Source: Kiritimatiellia bacterium | Lineage (GTDB): Bacteria; Verrucomicrobiota; Kiritimatiellia; RFP12; UBA1067 | Direction of reading: 5' to 3' | Assembly (NCBI GenBank): GCA_017959645.1 | Contig: JAGDAE010000022.1 | Location: forward strand, 1 to 20,744 | DNA: 20,744 nucleotides | Part shown: one piece after another, positions 7,301-14,756 of the stretch | How positions within the stretch are numbered: the first letter of the stretch is position 1 | Layout of the letters: each line of letters starts with the position of its first letter | Translations under genes and position numbers: made by a program | The notes under the pieces: model-generated | Seen by the model: only the letters and a program-made list of their open reading frames with translations | What the model was told of the DNA's origin: nothing | Database searches by the model: none

Positions 7301-7536
7301 CCGAAGATCAGGGATTCTTCACCAGTTTTCTCTGCGAGAACTGCCGCACCGAGATCGAAGCTTCGCTCGACATGATCGGCGAGACGACCGAGTGCCCGGC
7401 GTGTGGCACCAAGTTCACGGTTCCAGACAACCGCCACAATGACGGAATCGCCCGCCACGAAATGGGCGATTTCGCCAACACCGCCGCGCAAGCGCTCAAA
7501 AGCCGGACGATCCGCATAGAACTGGACGACCTGTGA
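7297..7536 (+). CDS. Small zinc-ribbon protein
   Basis: This 79-residue protein has two CXXC pairs, C13/C16 and C33/C36, in the order CENC...CPACGTKF, which is a typical rubredoxin-like zinc ribbon. An acidic, Ala-rich tail ends in RTIRIELDDL and has no membrane segment. The start overlaps the nagB stop by ATGA, and the stop overlaps the GTG start of the following nuclease by GTGA, so it is sandwiched in a coupled cassette. Such ribbons often bind nucleic acids or mediate protein contacts. No specific family is recognisable and the role is unknown. Confidence 0.8.
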   Translation: MTEDQGFFTSFLCENCRTEIEASLDMIGETTECPACGTKFTVPDNRHNDGIARHEMGDFANTAAQALKSRTIRIELDDL

Positions 7537-8558
7537 GCGGACGCAGACGCAGAAAGAAACGCTCCGCATCGCGGAGAACGGCAGCGAAGGCGGCGATCGT
7601 CCTCGCAGTCCTCTACGCTGCTCTCTCTATCTTCTCGGTATGGTTCGTGCACCATCCGAAAAGCTGGGTCGACAGGCATCGCGACGCCCTGCCGCGGTTC
7701 GTTTCCGCCCCGGTGATGTGGACGGGCTGCCTGATCGGCGACATAACCGACGGACTCGGGTTGACCGGTCACGACGCCGTATACGAATACGACGAAGAGG
7801 CGCCGTCGGGAAGCGTGCTGTTCGCCGGGGCGCCGGTGCGCACCGGCGCTCCGGCGCCGGACGACGTCGTCATTCTCGACCGCGGAGAGTTTGTCGTCGG
7901 ATGGTCCCCGTCGCTCGGGCACCCGCTGTGGTGTGCCTACCATGTCGCGAAAGACGCACGGTTCGCAGACGGCAAACGGCCGGATTTCGCGCGCGACAGA
8001 AAGGCGGCGAACTGTCCGAACGCCTCCGCCTACGCGAAAAGCGGCTACGACCGCGGGCACATGGCGCCCAATCACGCCATCGTCTCGCGCTACGGAACCG
8101 AAGCGCAGAAAAAAACGTTCCTGATGAGCAACGTAGCCCCGCAGTCCCCGTCGCTCAACCGAAAGGTGTGGCGCGACATGGAGCACCGCATCGCGGATTT
8201 GTGGACGGCCAGATACGGCGAAATCTGGGTCATCGTCGGCGCCATGCCGAGCGCGGCCGGAGAGACTATTCCGGATACGTCGATCGACATCCCAGACGGA
8301 TTCTACCAGGTCGTCGTGGCGCAAGAAGGTCTCGACATCAGAGCGCTCGCCGTGGCGTTCGAACGCACCCCGCCGTGGAGCGAATGGGCGGCGCGCAACA
8401 TAATTTCGATCGACGATCTGGAAAAGCTGACGGGGCTGGATTTCCTCTCGGAACTGCCGGACTTCATCCAGGATCCGCTCGAGGCGGAGCTGCCGTCGCG
8501 TCTCTGGCCGGTCAGGAAGACCGACATCTTCAAGCAGATCCTAATGCGTTTCAAATAG
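7533..8558 (+). CDS. Membrane-anchored DNA/RNA non-specific endonuclease (NucA/EndA family)
   Basis: This 341-residue protein starts at GTG 7533 within the overlap GTGA. A very basic N-terminus (RRRRKKR) precedes one membrane helix at about 18-38, so the catalytic domain should face the periplasm. The beta-beta-alpha-metal motif DRGHMAPN is at 173-180 with catalytic H176, followed by the magnesium-binding Asn region (SNVAPQ, N209). Homologues cut single- and double-stranded DNA and RNA without sequence preference and serve in nutrient scavenging, DNA uptake or defence. A region of about 120 residues between the helix and the motif is less recognisable. The 3' end overlaps the converging MurE-like gene by 8 bp, with no terminator between them. 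Confidence 0.9.
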   Translation: MSGRRRRKKRSASRRTAAKAAIVLAVLYAALSIFSVWFVHHPKSWVDRHRDALPRFVSAPVMWTGCLIGDITDGLGLTGHDAVYEYDEEAPSGSVLFAGAPVRTGAPAPDDVVILDRGEFVVGWSPSLGHPLWCAYHVAKDARFADGKRPDFARDRKAANCPNASAYAKSGYDRGHMAPNHAIVSRYGTEAQKKTFLMSNVAPQSPSLNRKVWRDMEHRIADLWTARYGEIWVIVGAMPSAAGETIPDTSIDIPDGFYQVVVAQEGLDIRALAVAFERTPPWSEWAARNIISIDDLEKLTGLDFLSELPDFIQDPLEAELPSRLWPVRKTDIFKQILMRFK

Positions 8559-9651
8559 AGAATCCGCGCACGATCTCGCGATCGTCGAACGGATACTTGA
8601 CGCCTTTTATCTCCTGCGTCGTCTCATGCCCCTTGCCGGCGATTATGACGACATCTCCGGCGTCGGCACTGGAAAGCGCAAGAAAAATCGCCTTTTTGCG
8701 GTCCGGTTCGACATCGACGCCGCCGTCTGCGCGCACGCCGGCGAGAATATCGCCGATGATCCTGCCGGGATCCTCTCCGCGCGGATTGTCGCTGGTAACG
8801 ATGACGCGGTCGGCCAGCCGCGAACACGCCTCGCCCATCAGCGGGCGTTTCGCGCGGTCGCGATCGCCGCCTGCTCCGAACACGACCCACAGCCGGCCTT
8901 GGGTGAAACCTCGTGCGGCCGAAAGCACCTTTTCGAGTCCATCCGGGGTATGCGCAAAATCGACATACACCTCCGCCGCCGACCTAGACTCGACGCGTTC
9001 CAGACGGCCCCAGCGCGGCTCGAGCTTCGGAATCGCCGCCTGTATGTCGTCGTGGGGAACCCCCGCCGCCTCGGCCAGCGCGGCGGCTGTAAGCACGTTG
9101 GACCGGTTGTAGTCTCCGGCCAGCTTCAGCCCTTTGAGGTCGAAGCCCGGATTTCTGCAGGTTACCGGTATGACGTTCAGCGGCAGTCTGCCGCACGCTT
9201 CGAGCATTTCCTTGCCGTATCCGCCGTCGATGCAGACGACGTAGGGCGGCAAATCGCGTCTTCCGCAGTCCGGCGACGCGGATGCCTGGGCGGCAATCCG
9301 TTCGGCGAACGACAGTTTCACGCGAAAGTACTCGTCCATCGTCTTGTGGTAGTCGAGATGGTCTTCGGAAAGGTTGGTGAACGCGCCGCCGGCGAAGACC
9401 GTGTCGCCGGTGCGGTTCTGGTGGATCGCGTGGGACGAAACCTCCATCGCGCAGTCCCGCGCTCCGGCCGCGCGCATCTCGGCGAAGATGTCTTTCAGCG
9501 CGGCGAGCGGGGGCGTCGTGTAGCCGGTGCTGAACCGGCGCTTCAAAGTATTCGCCTCGACGGTGGTTATGTACGCCGCCTTGAGAAACTCGGCGAGAAT
9601 CCACGTGGTCGTGGTCTTGCCGTTAGTCCCGGTCACGCCCCAGATGCGCAT
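8551..9651 (-). CDS. MurE-like Mur ligase lacking the N-terminal UDP-binding domain
   Basis: This 366-residue protein contains the Mur ligase central and C-terminal domains of UDP-MurNAc-L-Ala-D-Glu:meso-diaminopimelate ligase. The ATP loop GTNGKTTTT is at 8-16, EVSSHA at 70-75, and the carbamylated-lysine site near K112 (FRVKLSF). HTPDGLEK follows, then DNPR at 288-291 (the meso-DAP signature) and GKGHETTQ near the end. Normal MurE is about 490 residues with about 100 residues before the ATP loop. Here the ATP loop begins at residue 8. An in-frame stop at 9664-9666 and the queF gene immediately upstream show that the first domain is not encoded in front. GAGGGG at 9660-9665 supports the ATG at 9651. 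It may be a shortened but active MurE, a paralogue with another substrate, or one half of a split enzyme. Confidence 0.88.
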   Translation of the reverse strand: MRIWGVTGTNGKTTTTWILAEFLKAAYITTVEANTLKRRFSTGYTTPPLAALKDIFAEMRAAGARDCAMEVSSHAIHQNRTGDTVFAGGAFTNLSEDHLDYHKTMDEYFRVKLSFAERIAAQASASPDCGRRDLPPYVVCIDGGYGKEMLEACGRLPLNVIPVTCRNPGFDLKGLKLAGDYNRSNVLTAAALAEAAGVPHDDIQAAIPKLEPRWGRLERVESRSAAEVYVDFAHTPDGLEKVLSAARGFTQGRLWVVFGAGGDRDRAKRPLMGEACSRLADRVIVTSDNPRGEDPGRIIGDILAGVRADGGVDVEPDRKKAIFLALSSADAGDVVIIAGKGHETTQEIKGVKYPFDDREIVRGFSI

Positions 9652-9655
9652 CCGG

Positions 9656-10120
9656 TCATCCCCTCACGCCATTCCATTCGGCGAAGCGTTTCGCCGCAAG
9701 CGCCTTCATCTTCGCGCCGACGCCCCCGTTCACGAACGGATCGATCGAGATCCCGCCGCGCGGAGCGAACTTTCCGAAAACCTCCATGTATTTCGGTCTG
9801 AGCAGGCGGAAAAGATCGTCGTAGATCACGTTGACCACGTCTTCATGGAAGTCGCCGTGGTTGCGGAATCCGAAAAGATACAGTTTCAGCGATTTCGACT
9901 CGACGAGCTTCTTCGCCGGAATGTAGCGTATCGTCAGCGTGGCGAAATCGGGCTGCCCGGTCTTGGGGCACAGCGTGGTGAATTCGGGCGCGGTGAACAC
10001 GACCCAATAGTCCCTTTCCGGATGCCGGTTGTCGAAGCAGTCCAGTATCGACGGGTCGTAGCCGGCAGGCGCGACGACCTGCTTTCCGAGCGTTTTCAAA
10101 GTGTCGAGGTTTCTTCTCAT
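9656..10120 (-). CDS. queF: NADPH-dependent 7-cyano-7-deazaguanine reductase (preQ0 reductase)
   Basis: This 154-residue, short (YkvM-type) QueF reduces the nitrile of preQ0 to the aminomethyl of preQ1 in queuosine biosynthesis. Visible residues are nucleophilic C51 in TTLCPKTGQPDF, D58, the QueF motif ESKSLKLYL at 74-82, and H92/E93 in HGDFHEDVVN. An ATG seven codons upstream (10141) is in frame. The start at 10120 is preferred because it overlaps the rsmD stop by ATGA and has a strong GGAGGAGG five bases upstream. Its stop lies 4 bp before the MurE-like start. QueD is two genes upstream; queC and queE are not in the window. Confidence 0.95.
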   Translation of the reverse strand: MRRNLDTLKTLGKQVVAPAGYDPSILDCFDNRHPERDYWVVFTAPEFTTLCPKTGQPDFATLTIRYIPAKKLVESKSLKLYLFGFRNHGDFHEDVVNVIYDDLFRLLRPKYMEVFGKFAPRGGISIDPFVNGGVGAKMKALAAKRFAEWNGVRG

Positions 10121-10674
10121 TTGTTCCTCCTCCAAATACATATTCTGGTCTTACCGTAGACTCTATCTCGCAGAAGTTCCCATCCGGCCGCTTCGGCGAC
10201 ATCCTGGACCGACGTCATCTCGGCGGCGAACAGACCTCCAACCACGACCGTGTTTCCGGCGGCGAGAGTCTCGAGTACTCCTGCATAGCCGTTTTCTCTC
10301 CCGAGCGCGTACGGCGGATCGGCGAACGCGACGGAAAAGCCGGGGCCCGAATACGCTTTCAGCCAGCGGTACGCATCGGCACACACGGTCTCGAACCTGT
10401 CCGGAGGCACTCTGAGCGCCCGCGCGTTGGCGTTCAGCGTCGCCAGATGCTCTCGGTCGGATTCCACGAAAACCGCCCGTCTCGCGCCGCGGCTGAGCGC
10501 CTCGAAACCGACCGCTCCGGAACCGGCGAAAAGATCGAGAAAATCCGCGCCGGCGATCGCGGTCTGGAGAATCGAGAACAGCGCTTCGCGCACTCGATCC
10601 TGCGTCGGGCGTATGGAATCAGATTTCGGCACGGAAAGCAGCCGCCCTCCGTATTCTCCTCCGGTTATTCTCAT
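10117..10674 (-). CDS. rsmD: 16S rRNA (guanine(966)-N(2))-methyltransferase RsmD
   Basis: This 185-residue Rossmann-fold methyltransferase is expected to methylate N2 of G966 in helix 31 of 16S rRNA using S-adenosylmethionine. The N-terminal MRITGGEYGGRLL and RPTQDRVREALFSIL are characteristic of RsmD. The SAM motif DLFAGSGAVGFEALSRGA is at 47-64, an acidic ribose-binding residue is in VFVESD, and the catalytic DPPY is at 119-122. The start at 10674 overlaps the queD stop (ATGA) and the stop overlaps the queF start (ATGA). A longer frame reaches upstream to 11019 but only as an out-of-frame shadow of queD. Confidence 0.94.
   Translation of the reverse strand: MRITGGEYGGRLLSVPKSDSIRPTQDRVREALFSILQTAIAGADFLDLFAGSGAVGFEALSRGARRAVFVESDREHLATLNANARALRVPPDRFETVCADAYRWLKAYSGPGFSVAFADPPYALGRENGYAGVLETLAAGNTVVVGGLFAAEMTSVQDVAEAAGWELLRDRVYGKTRICIWRRNK
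10126..10133 (-). promoter_or_regulatory. Strong ribosome-binding site of queF
   Basis: On the minus strand GGAGGAGG lies 5 nt before the ATG at 10120, within the last codons of rsmD. It decides the queF start in favour of 10120 over 10141 and suggests queF is translated independently of its neighbour. Confidence 0.85.
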
Positions 10675-11084
10675 TTGCGGAATTCGGCGCAGTTCTCGGC
10701 GGTCTCCCAGACCCGTACGCACGAAAGGCCGGGTATCAGCGGCTGCAGATCGCCGTAGAACATCTTTGCGAGATTCTCCGCCGTGGATCTGAACGGTATG
10801 GCGACAGTCCGCATTCCGTTGCGCTCTACCACCGCCGCGATTTCGCACTCCCCTTTCGACTTCGTGTTGTAGACGAACGCATGGTCGAAGCGGTCGCAGA
10901 TTGCCGACTCGGCCACTTTCTTCAGTTTCGCGAAATCGATCACCATGTCCTGGTCGATACTGTCGGCCTGGGAAACCGAAATGTCTACCCTGTACGTGTG
11001 GCCGTGCAGATTCTTGCACAGTCCGTCGTGGTTGGTCAGAATGTGCGCAGCGTCGAATTTCACCGTTTTCGTTACCGTCGTCAT
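10671..11084 (-). CDS. queD: 6-carboxy-5,6,7,8-tetrahydropterin synthase
   Basis: This 137-residue PTPS-fold enzyme converts 7,8-dihydroneopterin triphosphate to 6-carboxytetrahydropterin, an early step to preQ0 and queuosine. Zinc ligands are H14 (FDAAH), H27 and H29 (CKNLHGHTY). The catalytic set is C23 with D67 and H68 in DRFDHAF, and VWETAEN near the end supplies the pterin-binding glutamate (E127). The CxxxHGH spacing fits QueD rather than eukaryotic PTPS. It overlaps tsaC upstream and rsmD downstream, each by ATGA, and lies near queF, so queuosine genes are interleaved with other RNA-modification genes. Confidence 0.93.
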   Translation of the reverse strand: MTTVTKTVKFDAAHILTNHDGLCKNLHGHTYRVDISVSQADSIDQDMVIDFAKLKKVAESAICDRFDHAFVYNTKSKGECEIAAVVERNGMRTVAIPFRSTAENLAKMFYGDLQPLIPGLSCVRVWETAENCAEFRK

Positions 11085-11629
11085 TTGGCGTTCTCCGTAT
11101 CTATCTCGATCGCTCCGCGCCTGAGCGTTTCGATTCCGCCGTCTTCGAGAATTCTCACGACAGTCGACGGAACGCCGATTCTAGAAGGCCCGCCGTCGGC
11201 CACGATGTCGACGACTTCTTCCACAGCTCCGGCGAGCGAAGCGATGTCTGTCGCCGGATCCGATCCCGAAAGGTTCGCGCTGGTGACTTTCAGAAGCCCT
11301 CCGCATTTCTCGATCAGCGCCCGCGTCCACCGATGGTCGGGAACGCGATATCCTACTCCTCCGTACACGATGGTCAGCGCGCCGGGCCAGAATCTGGCGA
11401 GCGGGCTCGAGATACCGGTCGCCGCGGCTCCGGATGCGAGAAAGGCGATCGGCTTGCCGCCGTCGCGCCCCTTGATCTCGTACAGGCGTTCGACCGCCGC
11501 CGGGAATTCCGGACTCGCAGCCAGACCATATACCGTATCGGTCGGTATGACCGCGACACCGCCGGAATTCAGCACATCCGCGACGGCCGCGAGCCCCGCG
11601 TCATCGCACTTTACCGTCTTCATCGACAT
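11081..11629 (-). CDS. tsaC: L-threonylcarbamoyladenylate synthase (TsaC/YrdC)
   Basis: This roughly 182-residue YrdC-fold protein makes threonylcarbamoyl-AMP from threonine, bicarbonate and ATP, the activated donor for t6A37 in ANN-decoding tRNAs. Signature parts are PTDTVYGLA (29-37), KGRDGGKP (53-60) and TSANLSG (116-122). It lacks the extra Sua5 domain, so TsaC is the better name. Start: ATG 11629 or 11623 (MSMKTVK or MKTVK). Both overlap the end of the upstream gene, which stops at 11601-11603, and neither has a strong ribosome-binding site. A longer frame to 11713 adds 28 unrelated residues and is rejected. The stop overlaps queD by ATGA. tsaB, tsaD and tsaE are not seen here. Confidence 0.92.
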   Translation of the reverse strand: MSMKTVKCDDAGLAAVADVLNSGGVAVIPTDTVYGLAASPEFPAAVERLYEIKGRDGGKPIAFLASGAAATGISSPLARFWPGALTIVYGGVGYRVPDHRWTRALIEKCGGLLKVTSANLSGSDPATDIASLAGAVEEVVDIVADGGPSRIGVPSTVVRILEDGGIETLRRGAIEIDTENAK

Positions 11630-12038
11630 ATTCCGATACGATTTCGGCGGCGAGCCGCACCAGTTCCGCGCAGGGGCGTCTGCGATAGTATTCGGCGGTG
11701 CGTTCCGCCGCAACGCCGCCGCAATCCGCGCCGGTCCCCGACAGCAGCTCGCGGCAGACGACGGAGCCGGCGACAGACTTGAACCGCTCGCAGAACCGCT
11801 GGACGGCTGGGTAGACGTCGTTTTTTTCCGGGCCGAACTTGAGTCCGAGCGCCAGCACGCCGCCGGTGACCGCTCCGCATACTTCGCGCGTACGCCCTAC
11901 GCCGCCGCCGAGGCCGGACGACAGCTTCCGCGCGAGAACAGAATCCACCCCGAATTCTCCGGCGAACGCTCCGAACACCGACTGGGAGCAGTTGTGCCCT
12001 TCGAGAAACAGCCCTGCCGCCTTTTCGCCGCGGTTCAT
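11601..12038 (-). CDS. C_GCAxxG_C_C family redox-type protein
   Basis: This 145-residue protein matches the family named for its Cys/Gly pattern. NCSQSVFGAF is at 16-25, then SGLGGGVGRTREVCGAV at 41-57, then LALGLKFG. Cysteines are C17, C54, C83, C95, C106 and C123. Members are small, probably redox-active or metal-binding proteins of anaerobes and often lie beside oxidoreductases; no reaction is established. The usual GC in the middle of the family motif is GG here. It has ATGA coupling with the DUF167 gene upstream and a 29-bp overlap into tsaC downstream. No membrane segment or signal peptide. Confidence 0.85.
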   Translation of the reverse strand: MNRGEKAAGLFLEGHNCSQSVFGAFAGEFGVDSVLARKLSSGLGGGVGRTREVCGAVTGGVLALGLKFGPEKNDVYPAVQRFCERFKSVAGSVVCRELLSGTGADCGGVAAERTAEYYRRRPCAELVRLAAEIVSEYVDEDGKVR

Positions 12039-12319
12039 CCGATCGCCTCCATGACCGTCTTCGCGTCAATGCCGGAGATCTTCACCCGCTTAGTCTTCGA
12101 TGTTTCGCCGGAGACGAACGATATTCGCGATTTCGCGACCCCGAGCGTATCGGCCAGCAGCTCGACGATTTCACGGTTCGCCTTGCCGTCGACCGGCGCG
12201 GAGCGTATGCGCAGCACGACCGCATCGCCCTCGACGCCGGCTATCCCGGGTTTCGACGAACGCGGCCTTGCCTTGATCGAGAGAATCGCGCCGCCGGCGA
12301 TATCTGCGCACGGCTCCAT
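12035..12319 (-). CDS. DUF167 (YggU-type) protein
   Basis: This 94-residue protein is of the DUF167/YggU family, recognised by KARPRSSKPGIAG near the start, APVDGKANREIVELLA at 41-56 and SGETSKTKRVKISG at 70-83. The family is small, alpha/beta and widely conserved, with no established function. It follows the NahK-like kinase without any gap (that stop occupies 12320-12322) and overlaps the next gene by ATGA at 12035-12038. Not frameshifted, full length for the family. Confidence 0.88.
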   Translation of the reverse strand: MEPCADIAGGAILSIKARPRSSKPGIAGVEGDAVVLRIRSAPVDGKANREIVELLADTLGVAKSRISFVSGETSKTKRVKISGIDAKTVMEAIG

Positions 12320-13357
12320 CTACCGGTACCTCGAAACGATCTCCTCGAACTCTTCCGCCTGTTCTTCCATGGATTCGACCATCTTGAACTGGTTTCGCGC
12401 GCGCACGAGATTGTGCTCCGGATACGCCGTATGGAAATACGTGTCGCCGGCGAGATAGTCGGCGAGAAAACGTATCCCGACTTCGAAGGTTGAGAGCCGC
12501 CCGGCGAACGCGAGATTGTCCTTCTCGGCTTCGTTCAGGAATTTCGCCCCCTCCAGATACCCTTTGACCAGCGCCTCGAAATAGTCGCGCTTCGAGAACA
12601 CCTTCGAAAGATCGGCTTCGTCCTCGGCCGCCGACGCGGTGGAGGTTCGCACCATGTCGCCGAAATCGAAGAGCGCGGAGCCGGGCATCGTCGTATCGAG
12701 ATCGATTACGACCGCCGAACCGTCCGGGGCCACGAGGACGTTGTTGATCTTCGTGTCGTTGTGGGTGACGCGCTCCGGCACGATTCCCTTCGCCATCAGA
12801 TCGACGATCTTCGAGCACTCGGCCCTGCGCGCCTCGGCGAACGCGAGTTCCGCGAGACAGCCGGCCTTGCGCCCTCTTACGTCAGCCGCCGCCGCTTCGT
12901 CGAGCTGGCGCATGCGGTCCGGCGTGTCGTGGAATCTGGGGATTATCTCGCCTAGCCGGGGCGCGGGGAGGTCGGCGAGGTCGTTCTGGAATTTCGCGAA
13001 CGCCCTGCCGACGTCGTACGCCTGTTCGGGCTTCTCGACCACGTCGCGGGAAGTGTAGCCCTCGAGAAACGCATAGAGCCGCCACGGGTTCTCATAGGCG
13101 ACAACCTCTAATGAAGGCACGCCCTTCGACTGGAGGTGCGAGGTGACGCGGCGGACGGTTTCCTCCAGCATCTTACCGTCGGGGAAGATGTCGGTGTTGA
13201 CCCGCTGGAGGATATACCGCTTTCCGCCGGCGGTTTCGACCTTGAACGTGGCGTTGATGTGCCCGGAGCCGTAGCGTTCAGCCGACACGACACCGGCCAC
13301 GCCCATCGAATCCAGCACCGCCGCGATTTCGGCCGCCGGTATGTCGCGTGAAGCCAT
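12320..13357 (-). CDS. APH-fold phosphotransferase resembling N-acetylhexosamine 1-kinase (NahK)
   Basis: This 345-residue protein has an aminoglycoside-phosphotransferase/choline-kinase fold. N-terminal YGSGHINATFKV (29-40) and RYILQRVN form the nucleotide lobe. The catalytic loop THNDTKINNVL has H199, D201 and N206, and the metal site is VIDLDTTMPG (D219, D221), followed by DFGDMVRT. The HND-T-K-NN and DLDT-MPG wording is like NahK of bifidobacteria, which phosphorylates GlcNAc/GalNAc at C1, not like drug-resistance enzymes. It starts 3 bp after a ROK-like kinase, consistent with sugar phosphorylation. The exact substrate (hexosamine, other sugar, choline) cannot be read from sequence. Confidence 0.82.
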   Translation of the reverse strand: MASRDIPAAEIAAVLDSMGVAGVVSAERYGSGHINATFKVETAGGKRYILQRVNTDIFPDGKMLEETVRRVTSHLQSKGVPSLEVVAYENPWRLYAFLEGYTSRDVVEKPEQAYDVGRAFAKFQNDLADLPAPRLGEIIPRFHDTPDRMRQLDEAAAADVRGRKAGCLAELAFAEARRAECSKIVDLMAKGIVPERVTHNDTKINNVLVAPDGSAVVIDLDTTMPGSALFDFGDMVRTSTASAAEDEADLSKVFSKRDYFEALVKGYLEGAKFLNEAEKDNLAFAGRLSTFEVGIRFLADYLAGDTYFHTAYPEHNLVRARNQFKMVESMEEQAEEFEEIVSRYR

Positions 13358-13360
13358 AGG

Positions 13361-14728
13361 CTATTTCCTCTTCCCCTTGGCGATAGCCGGAATCTGCGCG
13401 GCCGCCACCGACTGCCCGAGCCGGCGCGCCTTCTCGTCCGGCATGAAAACGTCGATTTTCTCCGCCCACTCCGGATAGAGATCGCGCAACATCGCATTTG
13501 CAGTTTCGAGAACGATTTCGCCGCCCAGGCCAGAGGTCACGCGTCCGAGTATCATCAGGTTGGAGAAATCGTAGAATTCGTTGTACCACGGAATCGTGTG
13601 CGCAAGATAGCGGCCGATCTGGACGTACACCTTGAGCGCCCGTCCGTCGCCCTTCTCCATCGCCGCCTGCACGACTTTGAGCCGCTCGGGGAGCTTCATC
13701 GACTTCGGGAACTTGAAGCCGAAGCTCTCGGCGAGCCAGTTGACCGCCTGTTGCGAGAAGTACATCGCCCCGACGCCGGCGTCGCCGCTCCATTCGTCCT
13801 TCGGCGCCTTCGGATTCATGTCGACCGGAGCGAACGCGAGCTCTGATATCCGCCCGGTCATCGCGCCTTTCGGGTTGACGTAACCGACTGCTTCCGAGGA
13901 TCCCATTGCGACACCAAGAACGCCTTTCCGGTTCATCGATATCGCACCGGCCAGAGCGGTGACGTCGCCGTCGTTGAACACCTCGAACGGAACGCCCCAG
14001 TCCTTCTCGATTCGGAAGAACAGGTTGCGAGCATCGTCCTTCTTGGCGGGATTCTTCTCGAGAATCGCCCTCAGCAGCGACGCCGGGCCGAGACGCTTGC
14101 CTACGAGCGTGCCGGCGGTCGAGCCGCCGATCGCGTCCACGCGCGGCAGCGCCTTGGCCGCCTCCTTGAGCCCAGCGGAGAGTTTACCGTAGTGGTAGGC
14201 GGGGTCGGGTTGATTGCGCGGATCCCACGGGAACTCTTTCGAAAAGACGACCTTGCCCTTGTTCAGCGCGGAAATCTTGAAGTCGCTCGCCCCGAGATCG
14301 AATCCGATTCTGCAACCATCGGCCACCGTCTTGACCAGCGAGGTCTTCTCGGCGAATCCGGGCATTTTTCCGTACGGCAGAATCGCCACTTCGAACGGTC
14401 TGCCGTACAGATCGTTGAAGAATCCGTAGTCGAACTTGCGCGCGCCGTTCTTCGTGTACGCCTTCGCGATCGGCTTAACGATTGCGTCGGGTCCGGCGAG
14501 ATAGAGCTTCCAACCGCCGGCAGCCCAGAGAATGAACTTGGCCACGCGCTCGGCGACGCGGCTCGCGTATTTCGCGGCTTCGGGGGAGAGACGGGACGGA
14601 ACCGGGAAATCGTAGCGGTAGATGTTGCCGTTCTCGCGTTCCCAAGCGATGGACACCACATCGGCGGACTCGCCGATTCCGTCGTAAATATTCCAAAGCG
14701 CCTGCATCGGCGGCTGGTATTCGTACAT
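13361..14728 (-). CDS. ROK-like (ASKHA) sugar kinase with long N-terminal extension
   Basis: This 455-residue protein has a core resembling the ROK sugar kinase family. The phosphate-1 loop FDLGASDFKI is at 143-152, AIGGSTAGT at 199-207, the likely catalytic Asp is in FNDGDVTALAGA (D253), and GVLGVAMGSSEAVGYV forms the phosphate-2 region. ROK proteins normally begin at the phosphate-1 loop. Here about 140 residues precede it, rich in aromatic residues, with no recognisable domain, signal or membrane helix. The zinc motif CxCGxxGC is missing; after SELAF comes DEWSGDAGVGAMYF instead. The start at 14728 is fixed by AAGGAG at 14736-14741; a further in-frame ATG upstream lacks one. It probably phosphorylates a hexose or hexosamine, but this is inferred. 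Confidence 0.75.
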   Translation of the reverse strand: MYEYQPPMQALWNIYDGIGESADVVSIAWERENGNIYRYDFPVPSRLSPEAAKYASRVAERVAKFILWAAGGWKLYLAGPDAIVKPIAKAYTKNGARKFDYGFFNDLYGRPFEVAILPYGKMPGFAEKTSLVKTVADGCRIGFDLGASDFKISALNKGKVVFSKEFPWDPRNQPDPAYHYGKLSAGLKEAAKALPRVDAIGGSTAGTLVGKRLGPASLLRAILEKNPAKKDDARNLFFRIEKDWGVPFEVFNDGDVTALAGAISMNRKGVLGVAMGSSEAVGYVNPKGAMTGRISELAFAPVDMNPKAPKDEWSGDAGVGAMYFSQQAVNWLAESFGFKFPKSMKLPERLKVVQAAMEKGDGRALKVYVQIGRYLAHTIPWYNEFYDFSNLMILGRVTSGLGGEIVLETANAMLRDLYPEWAEKIDVFMPDEKARRLGQSVAAAQIPAIAKGKRK

Positions 14729-14735
14729 TTTCGTT

Positions 14736-14741
14736 CTCCTT
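14736..14741 (-). promoter_or_regulatory. Ribosome-binding site of the ROK-like gene
   Basis: AAGGAG on the minus strand lies 7 nt before the ATG at 14728 in the 28-bp gap after the metalloenzyme gene. It excludes the longer frame beginning at 14767, which would run into the preceding gene. Confidence 0.8.
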
Positions 14742-14756
14742 TGCTGTGTTTGGTGT

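Noticed and set aside
11630..11713. Longer TsaC start at 11713
   Set aside because: The extra 28 residues lie over the conserved end of the C_GCAxxG_C_C gene and do not resemble YrdC proteins.
12320..13357. Antibiotic-resistance aminoglycoside phosphotransferase
   Set aside because: The catalytic loop and metal motif match NahK-like sugar kinases, and the chromosomal operon context gives no sign of a resistance cassette.
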